A stretch of DNA of 64,000 nucleotides from Mycobacterium sp. (GTDB lineage: Bacteria; Actinomycetota; Actinomycetes; Mycobacteriales; Mycobacteriaceae). The notes under the pieces are model-generated. The model was not told where the DNA came from, ran no database searches, and saw only the letters and a list, made by a program, of their open reading frames with translations. The stretch covers positions 1 to 64,000 of the forward strand of contig JAGQTV010000019.1 of NCBI GenBank assembly GCA_020438845.1. Reading direction: 5' to 3'. The position numbers and the translations under genes were made by a program. This document shows, one piece after another, positions 9,474-18,204 of this stretch; within the stretch, counting starts at the first letter, position 1; the number at the start of each line of letters is the position of its first letter.

Positions 9474-10522
9474 CGCAGCGCCTCGGCGATGGCCGCAACC
9501 AGCACCGACCAGTCCGGCCGAACCGCGGCCCGCAGGTAACCCTCGCCCATGCCGAGGAACGTATCGCACCGGCGAACGGCAATCCCGTTGGCGTACAAAT
9601 GCTTCCGCATCAGGTCAGCGTCCGGGACGGCGAAGAGTACAAACGGCGCTTCTCCCGGAACCACGTCGAGGCCCAAACCGGCCAGAGCGGCCGCCATCGC
9701 GGCCCTCGTGGTCAGCAACTCTTCGGCATCGGCCCGGGCCTGCGCCACCGCACGCGGGTGGCAGCACGCAGCGATCGCCTCCAGTTGCAATGTGCCCAGC
9801 GGCCAGTGCGGCCGTCCGGCCGACAGCCGGGCCAGTACACCCGGATCGCCCAGCGCGTAACCCACTCGCAGGCCGGGCAGCGCCCAGGTCTTGGTCAGGC
9901 TGCGCAACACCAGCACGTCCGGCAGACCCAGGTCAGCCACCGATTCCGGCTCGCCCGGCACGGCATCGGCGAATGCCTCGTCCACCACCACCAGACGCCC
10001 GGGCGCCCGCAGCGCGAGCACCGCCTCGCGGGGATGCAAGACACCGGTGGGGTTGGTCGGGTTTCCCACAACCACGAGGTCGGCGGAATCCGGGATCACT
10101 GCGCCGTCGTCCAGCCGGAACGGCGGCGGCAGAACCACGTGACACACCGCAACACCTGCAGTGGCCAGCACAGCTTCGGGTTCGGTGAAGGATGGGGCGA
10201 TCAGGGCGGCTAGCTGTGGCTGCAGCGCGGGCAGCAGCGCGAAGCCCTCCGAACCGCCGGCCAGCAGCAGCACATGGTCCGCCGGCAGGCCGTGCCGCCG
10301 TGCCACCGCAGCGACTGCGGCCCGGTGGTCTCCCGGCCCGGGATAGCGGCCCAGCTCCGGCAGGCGAGCCGCAAGTCGTGCCACCAACCAGTCCGGCGGC
10401 CCGGGGCGGCGGACGTTGACGGCGAAGTCCAGCATCCCCGGCCCGGCGTCTGCCGGGACGGCCTGGTCTCCGTGGTAGCGCGAACCCGGGCGCGGCGTCG
10501 GGGCGGCGGCCTGCTCAGTCAC
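9470..10522 (-). CDS. cobC: PLP-dependent threonine-phosphate decarboxylase-like enzyme (cobalamin pathway)
   Basis: About 350 aa from GTG 10522. An ATG at 10546 is in frame but overlaps the divergent ptkA start region. Fold type I aminotransferase with a glycine-rich [31 protein letters not shown] and the PLP lysine in [16 protein letters not shown]. It matches Rv2231c (CobC/CobD, histidinol-phosphate aminotransferase-like). In B12 synthesis the enzyme makes (R)-1-amino-2-propanol phosphate for the cobinamide side chain. Linked genes cobD (12.5 kb) and the RNase H/phosphatase act in the same late pathway. Confidence 0.85.
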   Translation of the reverse strand: MTEQAAAPTPRPGSRYHGDQAVPADAGPGMLDFAVNVRRPGPPDWLVARLAARLPELGRYPGPGDHRAAVAAVARRHGLPADHVLLLAGGSEGFALLPALQPQLAALIAPSFTEPEAVLATAGVAVCHVVLPPPFRLDDGAVIPDSADLVVVGNPTNPTGVLHPREAVLALRAPGRLVVVDEAFADAVPGEPESVADLGLPDVLVLRSLTKTWALPGLRVGYALGDPGVLARLSAGRPHWPLGTLQLEAIAACCHPRAVAQARADAEELLTTRAAMAAALAGLGLDVVPGEAPFVLFAVPDADLMRKHLYANGIAVRRCDTFLGMGEGYLRAAVRPDWSVLVAAIAEALR

Positions 10523-10545
10523 CCGTAGAACAGTAGTGCGCGACA

Positions 10546-11226
10546 ATGTTCGACAATGGTCGAGTGACGTTCCCAGCCGATCATCCCCGGGCCCAGTTGG
10601 TGATCTTCGATCTCGACGGCACGATCACCGATTCCGCGCCGGGCGTTGTCGCCAGCTTCCGGCATGCTCTGAGCGCCGTCGGCGCCCAGGCGCCCGACGG
10701 CGATCTGGCCGCCCTCGCAGTCGGTCCGCCCATGCACAAGAGCCTGGCGGCGCTGGGTCTCGGTGAGCACACCGACGAGGCGATCGCGGCCTATCGTGCC
10801 GACTACACCAGCCGCGGGTGGGCCATGAACGCGCTGTTCGACGGAATCGCCGAACTGCTCGCCGACCTGCGCACCGCAGGCGTGCGACTGGCGGTGGCGA
10901 CCTCCAAGGCGGAGCCCATCGCCCGGCAGATCCTCGACCATTTCGGCGTTATCGAGCACTTCGAGGTGATCGCCGGGGCCAGCCTGGACGGCGCCCGGTC
11001 GGCCAAAACCGACGTGCTGGCCCACGCCCTGGCGCAACTGCACCCACTGCCGGAGACCGTCGTCATGGTGGGCGACCGCTCCCATGACGTCGAAGGCGCG
11101 GCCGAGCACGGCATCCCCACCCTGGTGGCCGGGTGGGGCTACGGCGCGACCGACGTCATCGACTACGACGCCACCGTCGCATACGTGGCGACGGTCGACG
11201 AACTCCGCGGGGTGCTCGGTGTCTGA
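10546..11226 (+). CDS. ptkA: HAD-superfamily protein, PtkA homologue
   Basis: 226 aa from ATG 10546; GTG 10564 is an alternative. HAD motif I is FDLDGTITDS (Asp22, Asp24), motif II is AVATSKAEP and motif IV is MVGDRSHDVEGA. Colinear with M. tuberculosis Rv2232 (PtkA), a HAD-fold protein reported to be a tyrosine kinase that phosphorylates PtpA. The M. tuberculosis protein has a long disordered N-terminal extension ahead of the HAD core; here the core starts at about residue 15, so the extension is absent. The stop codon lies inside ptpA (8-nt overlap), so the pair is translationally coupled. Confidence 0.82.
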   Translation: MFDNGRVTFPADHPRAQLVIFDLDGTITDSAPGVVASFRHALSAVGAQAPDGDLAALAVGPPMHKSLAALGLGEHTDEAIAAYRADYTSRGWAMNALFDGIAELLADLRTAGVRLAVATSKAEPIARQILDHFGVIEHFEVIAGASLDGARSAKTDVLAHALAQLHPLPETVVMVGDRSHDVEGAAEHGIPTLVAGWGYGATDVIDYDATVAYVATVDELRGVLGV

Positions 11227-11749
11227 CACTCGGCCGCCTGACACTCGGCCGCCTGACACTCGGCCGCCTGACACTGGGCCGCTGCACGTCACCTTCGTCT
11301 GCACCGGCAACATCTGCCGCTCGGCGATGGCCGAGAAGATGTTCGCCCACCAGATCGAGCAACGCGGCCTGTCCGAACTGATCCGGGTCACCAGCGCCGG
11401 AACCGCGGGCTGGCATGTCGGCTCCGGGGCCGACGAACGCGCGGTGCGGGTCCTGCGCGAGCGCGGTTACCCGGCCGGACACAGCGCCGCGGCTGTCGGG
11501 GCCGACCACCTCTCAGCCGACATGGTCGTGGCACTGGGCCGCAATCACTTCCGGATCCTCGAAGATCTGGGCGTGGATCGGGAGCGATTGCGAATGCTGC
11601 GGTCATTCGACCCGCGCTCCGCGGCCCATGCAGCCGACGTCGAAGATCCTTACTACGGCGGGCCGGCAGACTTCGTGGTCACCTTCGAGGTGATCGAAGC
11701 AGCCTTGCCCGGTCTTCATGCCTGGGTGGACGAGAGGCTGGCCCGCTGA
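11219..11749 (+). CDS. ptpA: Low-molecular-weight protein tyrosine phosphatase PtpA
   Basis: 176 aa from GTG 11219. The P-loop is CTGNICRS (Cys28, Arg34) and the general-acid loop is DPYY (Asp143, Tyr145, Tyr146), matching M. tuberculosis PtpA (Rv2234), which is secreted and acts on host trafficking proteins. In PtpA the two loop tyrosines are the reported PtkA targets. Odd feature: 17 extra residues between the start and PLHVTF, encoded by four copies of a 15-bp repeat (DTRPP units). The catalytic core is otherwise complete. Overlaps ptkA upstream and shares one base with the SURF1 start downstream (TGATG). Confidence 0.93.
   Translation: MSDTRPPDTRPPDTRPPDTGPLHVTFVCTGNICRSAMAEKMFAHQIEQRGLSELIRVTSAGTAGWHVGSGADERAVRVLRERGYPAGHSAAAVGADHLSADMVVALGRNHFRILEDLGVDRERLRMLRSFDPRSAAHAADVEDPYYGGPADFVVTFEVIEAALPGLHAWVDERLAR
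11223..11282 (+). repeat. 15-bp x 4 in-frame tandem repeat in the ptpA 5' end
   Basis: Unit CTGACACTCGGCCGC starts at 11223, 11238, 11253 and 11268; the fourth copy has one mismatch (C to G). It reads DTRPP in the ptpA frame. The first unit contains the ptkA stop codon TGA, so copy-number change would alter only the PtpA N-terminus and would stay in frame. Confidence 0.95.
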
Positions 11750-12579
11750 TGCGCCGCTGGGCGTTTCTGCTGCGACCGGGCTGGATCGCCCTGGCTCTGG
11801 TCGTCGCGGCGTTCGCTTACCTGGCCTTCACTGTGCTGGCGCCGTGGCAACTCGGCAAGAACGCCAGGACGTCCAAAGAGAACCAGCAGATCGAGGCGTC
11901 CCTGTCGGCCGCCCCTGTGCCAGTGACATCCTTTCTGCCGCAGCAGGATTCGTCAGCTCCTGAAGCGCAGTGGCGACAGGTGACCGCCACCGGCCGGTAT
12001 CTTCCGGCCGGCCAGGTGCTGGCTCGGCTGCGGGTGGTCGACGGCGCGCCCGCCTACGACGTGTTGACCCCTTTTGCTGTCCAGGGCGGGCCCACCGTGC
12101 TGGTCGACCGCGGCTACGTCCGTCCGGAGCAGGGCAACAAGGTGCCCCCCATCGCGAGCCCACCGGACGGGACGGTGACGATCACCGCGCGGCTGCGCGA
12201 TTCCGAAACCGCCCCCACCACCGACAGGAAGCCGTTCACCGAGAGCGGGTTCTTGCAGGTGTACGCCATTGACACAACCCAGGTGGCAGCGCTGACCCAT
12301 GTGCCGTTGACGGGTTCCTACCTCCAGTTGGTTGACGGCCAGCCCGGTGGACTGGGTGTTCTGGCGCTGCCTAATCTCGACGCCGGACCGTTCCTGTCCT
12401 ACGGAATCCAGTGGATCGCCTTCGGCATCCTGGCCCCAATAGGGTTGGGGTACTTCGTATTCGCCGAGATTCGGACACGCCGCCGGGAGGCGGCCACCGG
12501 GCGGCAGGTCGCCGAAAAGCCCGCCGAACAGCTCACCGTCGAAGAGAAACTCTCCGATCGGTACGGCCGGCGGCGCTGA
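11749..12579 (+). CDS. SURF1-family protein
   Basis: 276 aa membrane protein. One helix lies near the N-terminus (residues ~5-25, PGWIALALVVAAFAYLAF) and a second near 215-240 (GIQWIAFGILAPIGLGYFVF), with an extracytoplasmic domain between, which is the SURF1/Shy1 topology. APWQLGKNARTSKEN and LVDRGYVRP are conserved family positions. SURF1 assists cytochrome oxidase (aa3) assembly. It directly follows ptpA with a 1-nt overlap, as in Rv2234-Rv2235. The 3' end overlaps the convergent cobD by 47 bp. Confidence 0.88.
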   Translation: MRRWAFLLRPGWIALALVVAAFAYLAFTVLAPWQLGKNARTSKENQQIEASLSAAPVPVTSFLPQQDSSAPEAQWRQVTATGRYLPAGQVLARLRVVDGAPAYDVLTPFAVQGGPTVLVDRGYVRPEQGNKVPPIASPPDGTVTITARLRDSETAPTTDRKPFTESGFLQVYAIDTTQVAALTHVPLTGSYLQLVDGQPGGLGVLALPNLDAGPFLSYGIQWIAFGILAPIGLGYFVFAEIRTRRREAATGRQVAEKPAEQLTVEEKLSDRYGRRR

Positions 12580-13498
12580 TCGCCACCGCGGCCGTCAACG
12601 CACCAAGCTGTACCAGCCGAGACAACCGCACCGCCCGGCGCAGATCCGACACACCTGGGCGTACCCCGTCACCCAGTGTGGGACGATTCTCCAACTCATG
12701 CCGATACTGGGTCGGGCCGCCGAGGCGCACCCCGAGGGCGCCGGCGAACGCGGCCTCCACAACTCCGGCGTTCGGGCTGGGGTGGCGCCCCGCGTCGCGC
12801 CACCAGGCCCGCAGCGCACCGACCGGCGAGCCCCCTATCAACGGCGCACACACCACTGTGATGGCCGCCGTGGCACGGGCGGCCGCGAAGTTGACGAGGT
12901 CATCCAGTCGGGCTGCAGCCCAACCGAATCGGTGGTAACGCGGGGAACGATTGCCCACCATCGCATCGAGGGTGTTGATGCCCCGGTAGACCAGCACCCC
13001 CGGCACCCCTGCACAGGCAGCCCACAGCAGCGGTGCCACCTGCGCGTCGGAGGTGTTCTCTGCCACCGATTCGCAGGCGGCCCGGACCAGTCCGTCGCTG
13101 TCCAGCGCAGCCGGGTCACGCCCGCACAGCGATGGCAGCAGTTGCCTGGCACCCGCGATATCACCAGCCTCGAGCAGGTCAGCCATCCCTGCACCGGTGC
13201 GTGCCAGCGTCGTACCGCCGAGCGCCACCCAGGTGGCCGCCGCGGTCAGGGCCACCAATCCCGGCCCGCGCCCGGCGGCGCGCTGCCCCAGCACACCGAC
13301 GCCGGCCAGTCCACCGATGAGCACCGCAGTGTGCACTGTTCCCGCAGCGCGACCATCCCGGTAGATCAGCGCCTCGCCGACGGCCGCACACCTGCCGAAT
13401 CCGGCCACCGGGTGACCCCGCTGCGGGTCGCCGAAGAGAACGTCGGCCAGGTAACCGACGACGATCCCAGCCAGCCGCGACCACCTGAGGTCAGCCAT
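12533..13498 (-). CDS. cobD: Adenosylcobinamide-phosphate synthase CobD/CbiB
   Basis: 321 aa integral membrane protein. The N-terminus YLADVLFGDPQRGHPVAGFG is the family signature; SVAENTSDAQVAPLLWA and YRGINTLDAMVG are further conserved segments. It joins the aminopropanol phosphate arm to adenosylcobyric acid. Matches Rv2236c in size and position. Convergent with the SURF1 gene, overlapping at the 3' ends; divergent from the secreted GH114 protein with about 165 bp between them. Confidence 0.92.
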   Translation of the reverse strand: MADLRWSRLAGIVVGYLADVLFGDPQRGHPVAGFGRCAAVGEALIYRDGRAAGTVHTAVLIGGLAGVGVLGQRAAGRGPGLVALTAAATWVALGGTTLARTGAGMADLLEAGDIAGARQLLPSLCGRDPAALDSDGLVRAACESVAENTSDAQVAPLLWAACAGVPGVLVYRGINTLDAMVGNRSPRYHRFGWAAARLDDLVNFAAARATAAITVVCAPLIGGSPVGALRAWWRDAGRHPSPNAGVVEAAFAGALGVRLGGPTQYRHELENRPTLGDGVRPGVSDLRRAVRLSRLVQLGALTAAVAISAAGRTDRRVSLRR

Positions 13499-13664
13499 CC
13501 CGGCAGCGTCTCACGTCCGGGGACTTCCGAAACCGCGGGTACCACTTCTGGCACTCCGGGCGGGACTGGGGCTTATTCGCGACTGCCTTCGGTGGAAGGC
13601 CGGATCGTGAGACGATAGCGGGGATACCGCCAGTCGGAATCGGCATTTGCTGGGGGTGAGCGGG

Positions 13665-15605
13665 ATGAGCACACCGGCGCAGGTAGGTCGGCTCAGTGGT
13701 GTGGCGCTGGCCGTGGGGATCGGGGTTCTCTCCTGCGGTGGCACCGGGCTCGCGTGGGCCGATCCGGATCCATCGGTGTCGGCGGACGGGAGGGGACGGG
13801 TTGTCGCCACCAGGTCCGTTTCGCCTGCCACTGTCCCGCGTTCGTGGGCGGGACGAAACCCACGCTCCGCGGCCTCGGCCGGGGTCCCGGCACCGAAGAT
13901 TCCGGCCAAGTCAGCTTCCCGTCGGGCACCGGAGGTCGGAGCGGGCACATCCGCCGCCGGCGGCGCCCACGCCCGTGCGGCGGCCCGGAACTCCGGGTTC
14001 TTCGCAGGCCTGGCCGCGTTCTTCAACAACCAGACACCGAGGCTGAGCCCGAGCCAAGGTGCGCAAACCCCCGCAGGTGTGGTCACCGGCGCGCTCAACG
14101 CGGTCGATCCCGACAGTGACCAGCTGACCTTTGCGGTCACCTCACAGGCTGCACACGGCACAGCGACGGTCTCCGCCGACGGCTCCTGGACCTATGTCCC
14201 GGCTCCGAGCGTGGCCCTTACCGGGGTTACCGACTCGTTCGAGGTGACCGTCAGCGACGCAGCGAGCGGTTTCGCCCTCCACGGCCTGGCCGGGCTGGTC
14301 CACCTGCTCAGCTTCGGACTGATCGGACGCCGCGGAGACTCCAGCAGCGCCACCGTCGTCGTGGCGGTCGCACCGTTCGACGCCGTCAACACTCCCCCAA
14401 CCGGCAGGCCCACCATCGCCGGCATCGACCCGGTCACCGGGGTGGTCAGCGGTTCCGTCAACGGCAGCGACCCCGACGGTGACAGTCTCAGCTACGCCGT
14501 TACCGTCAGCCCGGCCAAAGGCGCCGTGATCCTTTCCGCGGTGGGCGCTTTCACCTACACGCCCACTCCGGAGGCCCGCACCGCCGCCGGGGCCCCGGAC
14601 GCCACGGCTGCCGATCGCAGCGACATCTTCACCGTCACCGTCACCGACGGCCGGGGCGGCAGCGCGGCTGTGGGAGTTCCAGTGAGCATCTCCCCCGTCG
14701 CGCAGTCACCGGATTCGGATTACCGGCAGGACATGCGCGCGTTCGTTATCGACATCGCCCGGCAGGCCCGTCTGGTCAACCCGGCCTTCATCGTCATTCC
14801 GCAGAACGGCCAGGAGTTGATCACCCAGAACGGCGAGGCGGACGGTCCCCTTGCCGTCGCATACGCCGCGGCCATCGACGGTCAGGGACGCGAAGACCTC
14901 TTCTACGGCTACACCTTCGACAACGTGGCCACACCCGCCGCGGAGCGCAACTACATGCTGGAGTTCCTCGACCGCGAGGAGGCCGCGGGTGTGCAGGTTC
15001 TGGTGACCGACTACGCGTCATCCGCGGCGAAAGTCGACAACTCCTACGCCCAGAACGCGGCGCACGGCTTCATTTCATTCGCCGCCAATCACCGTGACCT
15101 TGACACGATCCCGCCCCGGCCGGCCGAACCGGTCGGCGTCAATTCCGACGACATAGCGAACCTCGCGCAGGCGCGGAACTTCCTCTACGTGCTCGACCCC
15201 GGCCGGTTCCAATCCCAAGCCGGCTACCTCGACGCCTTGGCTTCGACCAACTACGACGTCCTGATCATCGATGCGTTCTATGACGACCAGGCACTTACCG
15301 CAGCGGAAGTGGCGGCGCTGCAGACGAAAGCCAACGGCGGCCGCCGATTGGTGATCGCCTACATGAGCATCGGAGAGGCTGAGGACTACCGCTACTACTG
15401 GCAGGCGGGCTGGCGGCCGGGTTCACCGTCCTGGCTCGATAGCGAGAATCCGGACTGGGCTGGAAACTACAAGGTTCGCTACTGGGAACAGGGGTGGCAG
15501 GACATCATCCTCAGCGGTCCTGATGCCTACCTCAATCGCATCACCGCTGCCGGATTCGACGGCGTCTACCTCGACCTCATCGATGCTTTCGAGTACTTCG
15601 AATAG
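13665..15605 (+). CDS. Secreted Ig-like/GH114 (polygalactosaminidase-type) protein with permuted barrel
   Basis: 646 aa from ATG 13665, with GGGGGTGAG upstream; TTG 13647 and GTG 13656 are alternatives. The signal peptide ends near GLAWA. Residues ~30-120 are low-complexity. Two cadherin/VCBS-like beta repeats follow (about 125-230 and 245-345, each with DPD-S/G-D-x-L). Residues ~353-646 match the GH114/TM1410 endo-alpha-1,4-polygalactosaminidase-like family: FIVIPQNGQEL (about 376-386), REDLFYGYTFDN, DVLIIDAFYDD (about 531), YMSIGEAEDYRYYW (about 565-580), NYKVRYWEQGWQ and GFDGVYLDLIDAF (Asp637, Asp640). In the canonical order the YLDxxDAF block precedes the IPQNG block; here it comes last and ends the protein. 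Predicted to act on an amino-sugar polymer outside the cell; unproven. Confidence 0.8.
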   Translation: MSTPAQVGRLSGVALAVGIGVLSCGGTGLAWADPDPSVSADGRGRVVATRSVSPATVPRSWAGRNPRSAASAGVPAPKIPAKSASRRAPEVGAGTSAAGGAHARAAARNSGFFAGLAAFFNNQTPRLSPSQGAQTPAGVVTGALNAVDPDSDQLTFAVTSQAAHGTATVSADGSWTYVPAPSVALTGVTDSFEVTVSDAASGFALHGLAGLVHLLSFGLIGRRGDSSSATVVVAVAPFDAVNTPPTGRPTIAGIDPVTGVVSGSVNGSDPDGDSLSYAVTVSPAKGAVILSAVGAFTYTPTPEARTAAGAPDATAADRSDIFTVTVTDGRGGSAAVGVPVSISPVAQSPDSDYRQDMRAFVIDIARQARLVNPAFIVIPQNGQELITQNGEADGPLAVAYAAAIDGQGREDLFYGYTFDNVATPAAERNYMLEFLDREEAAGVQVLVTDYASSAAKVDNSYAQNAAHGFISFAANHRDLDTIPPRPAEPVGVNSDDIANLAQARNFLYVLDPGRFQSQAGYLDALASTNYDVLIIDAFYDDQALTAAEVAALQTKANGGRRLVIAYMSIGEAEDYRYYWQAGWRPGSPSWLDSENPDWAGNYKVRYWEQGWQDIILSGPDAYLNRITAAGFDGVYLDLIDAFEYFE

Positions 15606-15701
15606 GTCACGTCCGCAGCGCTGGTCAAGGTGGGACGGAACGCGTCGTCAGCGAGTACCGTGTTGACGCTTGGTCATGTGATCGAAAGAGATGAGGCCTC
15701 G

Positions 15702-17186
15702 ATGAACAGTGTTGATGCCAGACCATTCCGGCGGCGCACCGCAGCGCTGGCAGCGGCGGCCGCGATCTCGCTGTGGCCCGTTTTCACTTCGATTCCGGTC
15801 AGTGGCGCAGAGCCGTACGGGGACGACGACGGTGGAAGCAGTTACAGCGACGACGGCGGCAGCTACGGCGGCGGCGAAGAAGGCACCGCCCCCGAGGACG
15901 CCGGCAGCTACGGCGGCGGCGAAGAAGGCGGCACTCCCGAGGACGGCGGCAGCTACGGCGGCGGCGAAGAAGGCACCGCCCCCGAGGACGCCGGCAGTTA
16001 CGGCGGCGGCGAGGAGGGCGGCACTCCCGAGGGCGGCGGCAGCTACGGCGGCGGCGAAGAAGGCACCGCCCCCGAGGACGCCGGCCAAGAACCTACCGGG
16101 GACACCGGCTACGGCGGGGGCACGGAGGGTACCGACCACGGCGGAGGCACGGAAGGTACCGAGCACGGCGGAGGCAACGAAGGCACCGAGCAGGGCGGCC
16201 AACCCAGCGGGGACACCGGCTACGGCGGGGGCAACGAAGGCAGCGGGCACGGTGGGCAACCGACTGGCGAGACCGGCTACGGCGTCGGCGATCATCTGGG
16301 TGAGAGCGGCATCATGCAGCCGACCGAGTTGGAGGCTCCGCAGTCGGATGTGACCGCAGTTGCCCGGTCACGTGCGGTTGAGGTCAGTTCCAGCGCGGCT
16401 TCCTCCGAGGAGATCACCAACTACCTGGAGTCGATCGAGTCGACGTCCACCCTCTTCACGGTGAGCAATGCAATGACGTTGAGCAGCCCGGTATCGCAGT
16501 GGAATTCCCGCTGGATCCGGTATGACCGCAACTACCGTCCGGTGTTCGTCAACCCGTATGCGAATCCGATGCAGGTGTTGTACCAGTACGGCGGGAAGAC
16601 TCAGAGCTTCACCGTGGCACCGCGGCAGAAAGCCGCGCTGAACGTGCCCGACCCGGGCGTCTACAGTTTCACCGCCTTCACCCGTCCTCCGTCGGGTCCG
16701 GTCTCCAACGTCTCGGTGGGCAGTTTCTCCGGTGGCGGATACCTGCCGCAACCAGGGCAGACACCACCCCAGAAACCATCGGCCTTACAAACCGTCACAA
16801 AGCCGATTGTCCAAGTGAAATTCGCCCAGGGCACTTCCGATCCGTTCCGGGTTAATTCGGTGGTTGATCTCGGCAAGGACGCTGCGGTCAACGGGGCCAC
16901 CAAGGTTCTCATCGACGGCGAGATCCCAGCATGGGGAGAATGGTCGAAGAGCAGCGCCGGCGAGGCGCAGTTCAACATCACTCAAACCCAGTTGCTGCCA
17001 GGCCTCAAGCCCCCAGGGCAAGATCCCTTGCCGGGATACAAGGTGAAGCTGGCCGCAGCATCGCACTCCACGTCCTGGTATGAGAGCAGCCGGGCCCACG
17101 TCATCGGAGCCTCTGTAGCAGCTGGCGTGTTGGCACTAGCGGCAGTGGCATTGTTCCTGATCAGACGCCGTCGGACTGAAGAGTAG
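15702..17186 (+). CDS. Repeat-rich surface protein with C-terminal anchor
   Basis: 494 aa from ATG 15702; an earlier in-frame start at 15630 would put 24 residues ahead of the signal peptide. N-terminal export signal (AALAAAAAISLWPVFTSIPVSGA). Five 15-residue repeats of the form GSYGGGEEGTAPEDA / GSYGGGEEGGTPEDG alternate, followed by related Gly/Glu/Thr repeats to about residue 205. The C-terminal ~290 residues have an unrecognised beta-rich domain ending in a membrane helix (VIGASVAAGVLALAAVALFLI) and RRRRTEE. This reads as a type I membrane protein with an acidic Gly-rich stalk exposed outside. I do not recognise a family. Confidence 0.8.
   Translation: MNSVDARPFRRRTAALAAAAAISLWPVFTSIPVSGAEPYGDDDGGSSYSDDGGSYGGGEEGTAPEDAGSYGGGEEGGTPEDGGSYGGGEEGTAPEDAGSYGGGEEGGTPEGGGSYGGGEEGTAPEDAGQEPTGDTGYGGGTEGTDHGGGTEGTEHGGGNEGTEQGGQPSGDTGYGGGNEGSGHGGQPTGETGYGVGDHLGESGIMQPTELEAPQSDVTAVARSRAVEVSSSAASSEEITNYLESIESTSTLFTVSNAMTLSSPVSQWNSRWIRYDRNYRPVFVNPYANPMQVLYQYGGKTQSFTVAPRQKAALNVPDPGVYSFTAFTRPPSGPVSNVSVGSFSGGGYLPQPGQTPPQKPSALQTVTKPIVQVKFAQGTSDPFRVNSVVDLGKDAAVNGATKVLIDGEIPAWGEWSKSSAGEAQFNITQTQLLPGLKPPGQDPLPGYKVKLAAASHSTSWYESSRAHVIGASVAAGVLALAAVALFLIRRRRTEE
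15858..16082 (+). repeat. 45-bp x 5 coding tandem repeat
   Basis: Units start at 15858, 15903, 15948, 15993 and 16038. Odd and even copies alternate between two variants (GTAPEDA and GGTPEDG), giving a 90-bp higher-order repeat, which suggests growth by two-unit duplication. Confidence 0.9.
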
Positions 17187-17196
17187 CCCCACGGGG

Positions 17197-18129
17197 TCAC
17201 TTGAGATAGGGGTCCAACAGCGTGCTCCACGCCTTGCGTAGTTTGGCGTATTCATCTGCGCAGCCGTCGGCACGGTCCTCGGGCAGCAGACCGTCGGTGA
17301 TAAGTCCTTCGCTGTGGGACGGGTCAGCACCGTAGGCCCAACACTCGAAGTTGTACATGCGCGCTTTGTCTGGGGAATGCACGTCGGCCAGGGCGCTGTC
17401 GTCAACCTGGTCGCCGTTTTCTGCGCTGGACTCCCGGTACCAGCGGGCGGTGTCGATGATGGCGTCGACATAGTCGCCGTCGATGGTGCCGTCAGCATTG
17501 GGCCGCAAAAGGAGAAAGGCAGAGACCTGGTCAGCGGCGTCTTCCTCGCGCCCCGTGGCGGGTAGATCGTAGACGTCGATCACCATGTGGCCGACCTCGT
17601 GATAGAAGGACTCCAACGCCGTATTGAAGGCACTCTTCCCGGGGTCTGCGTCACCGAGCTTGGAAAAGATATCCAGGCTGTTGGTCACATCCTCGTAGCA
17701 CAGGGTGATCGCTTTGTCGTCCGAGCTCCAGTAGTCGTTGGCCTCACCGCATTGGGTGCCTTTGATGGGGATGTCGTACGGGAGTTTTAGCGTGTCGTTG
17801 ATGTCGTCGGCAAGCTGAGGTAGGAGGTTGTCGTCCTCCATGGCCTGACGTCCCTTCACCGCCTCGGGGGTGGTGGCGTCCTCGTAGACCACCGTCATCT
17901 TGCCTGGCCAATCGCCGTCGGAGGGATCGCCGTCCGGCTTGCCGTTGCCATTGACATCGGCGGGTTGGGCGGGGTCGGCCTGCGATGCCGAGCTGACCTC
18001 AGCCGTCGTCGGACCCGACTGCCCTTGGGGTGGCTGGTTGTGCGCGCATCCGGTGACCAGCAGCGCTGCCGTTGCAGCGGCGCCGACCAAAGTTGTCATT
18101 GGGCTCATCGCCACGCTCGACCTCTTCAC
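17197..18129 (-). CDS. DUF4344 putative metallopeptidase lipoprotein
   Basis: 310 aa; GTG 18129 start, ATG 18108 also possible. The lipobox LVTGC marks a lipoprotein. A Thr/Ser/Asp-rich linker (about 30-75) is followed by a domain with HEVGH in FYHEVGHMVID, the HExxH zinc-metallopeptidase motif, and a downstream EEDAADQVSAF acidic helix that could give the third ligand. Paired cysteines (TQCGEAN/ITLCYE; NFECWA/DGCADE) fit an exported disulfide-bonded domain. It matches DUF4344, a family annotated as putative metallopeptidase without known substrate. It is tail-to-tail with the repeat-rich surface protein, 10 bp apart. Confidence 0.78.
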   Translation of the reverse strand: MKRSSVAMSPMTTLVGAAATAALLVTGCAHNQPPQGQSGPTTAEVSSASQADPAQPADVNGNGKPDGDPSDGDWPGKMTVVYEDATTPEAVKGRQAMEDDNLLPQLADDINDTLKLPYDIPIKGTQCGEANDYWSSDDKAITLCYEDVTNSLDIFSKLGDADPGKSAFNTALESFYHEVGHMVIDVYDLPATGREEDAADQVSAFLLLRPNADGTIDGDYVDAIIDTARWYRESSAENGDQVDDSALADVHSPDKARMYNFECWAYGADPSHSEGLITDGLLPEDRADGCADEYAKLRKAWSTLLDPYLK

Positions 18130-18204
18130 GACAGACCCGTACTTTCACCGGTGTTGGCCGAATCATAGAAGGCACACCCTCAACCCGCTGAACCACGGGA
18201 CTGG

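Noticed and set aside
12411-13618. Plus-strand frames across cobD
   Set aside because: Antisense to cobD, whose membrane-enzyme signatures are clear.
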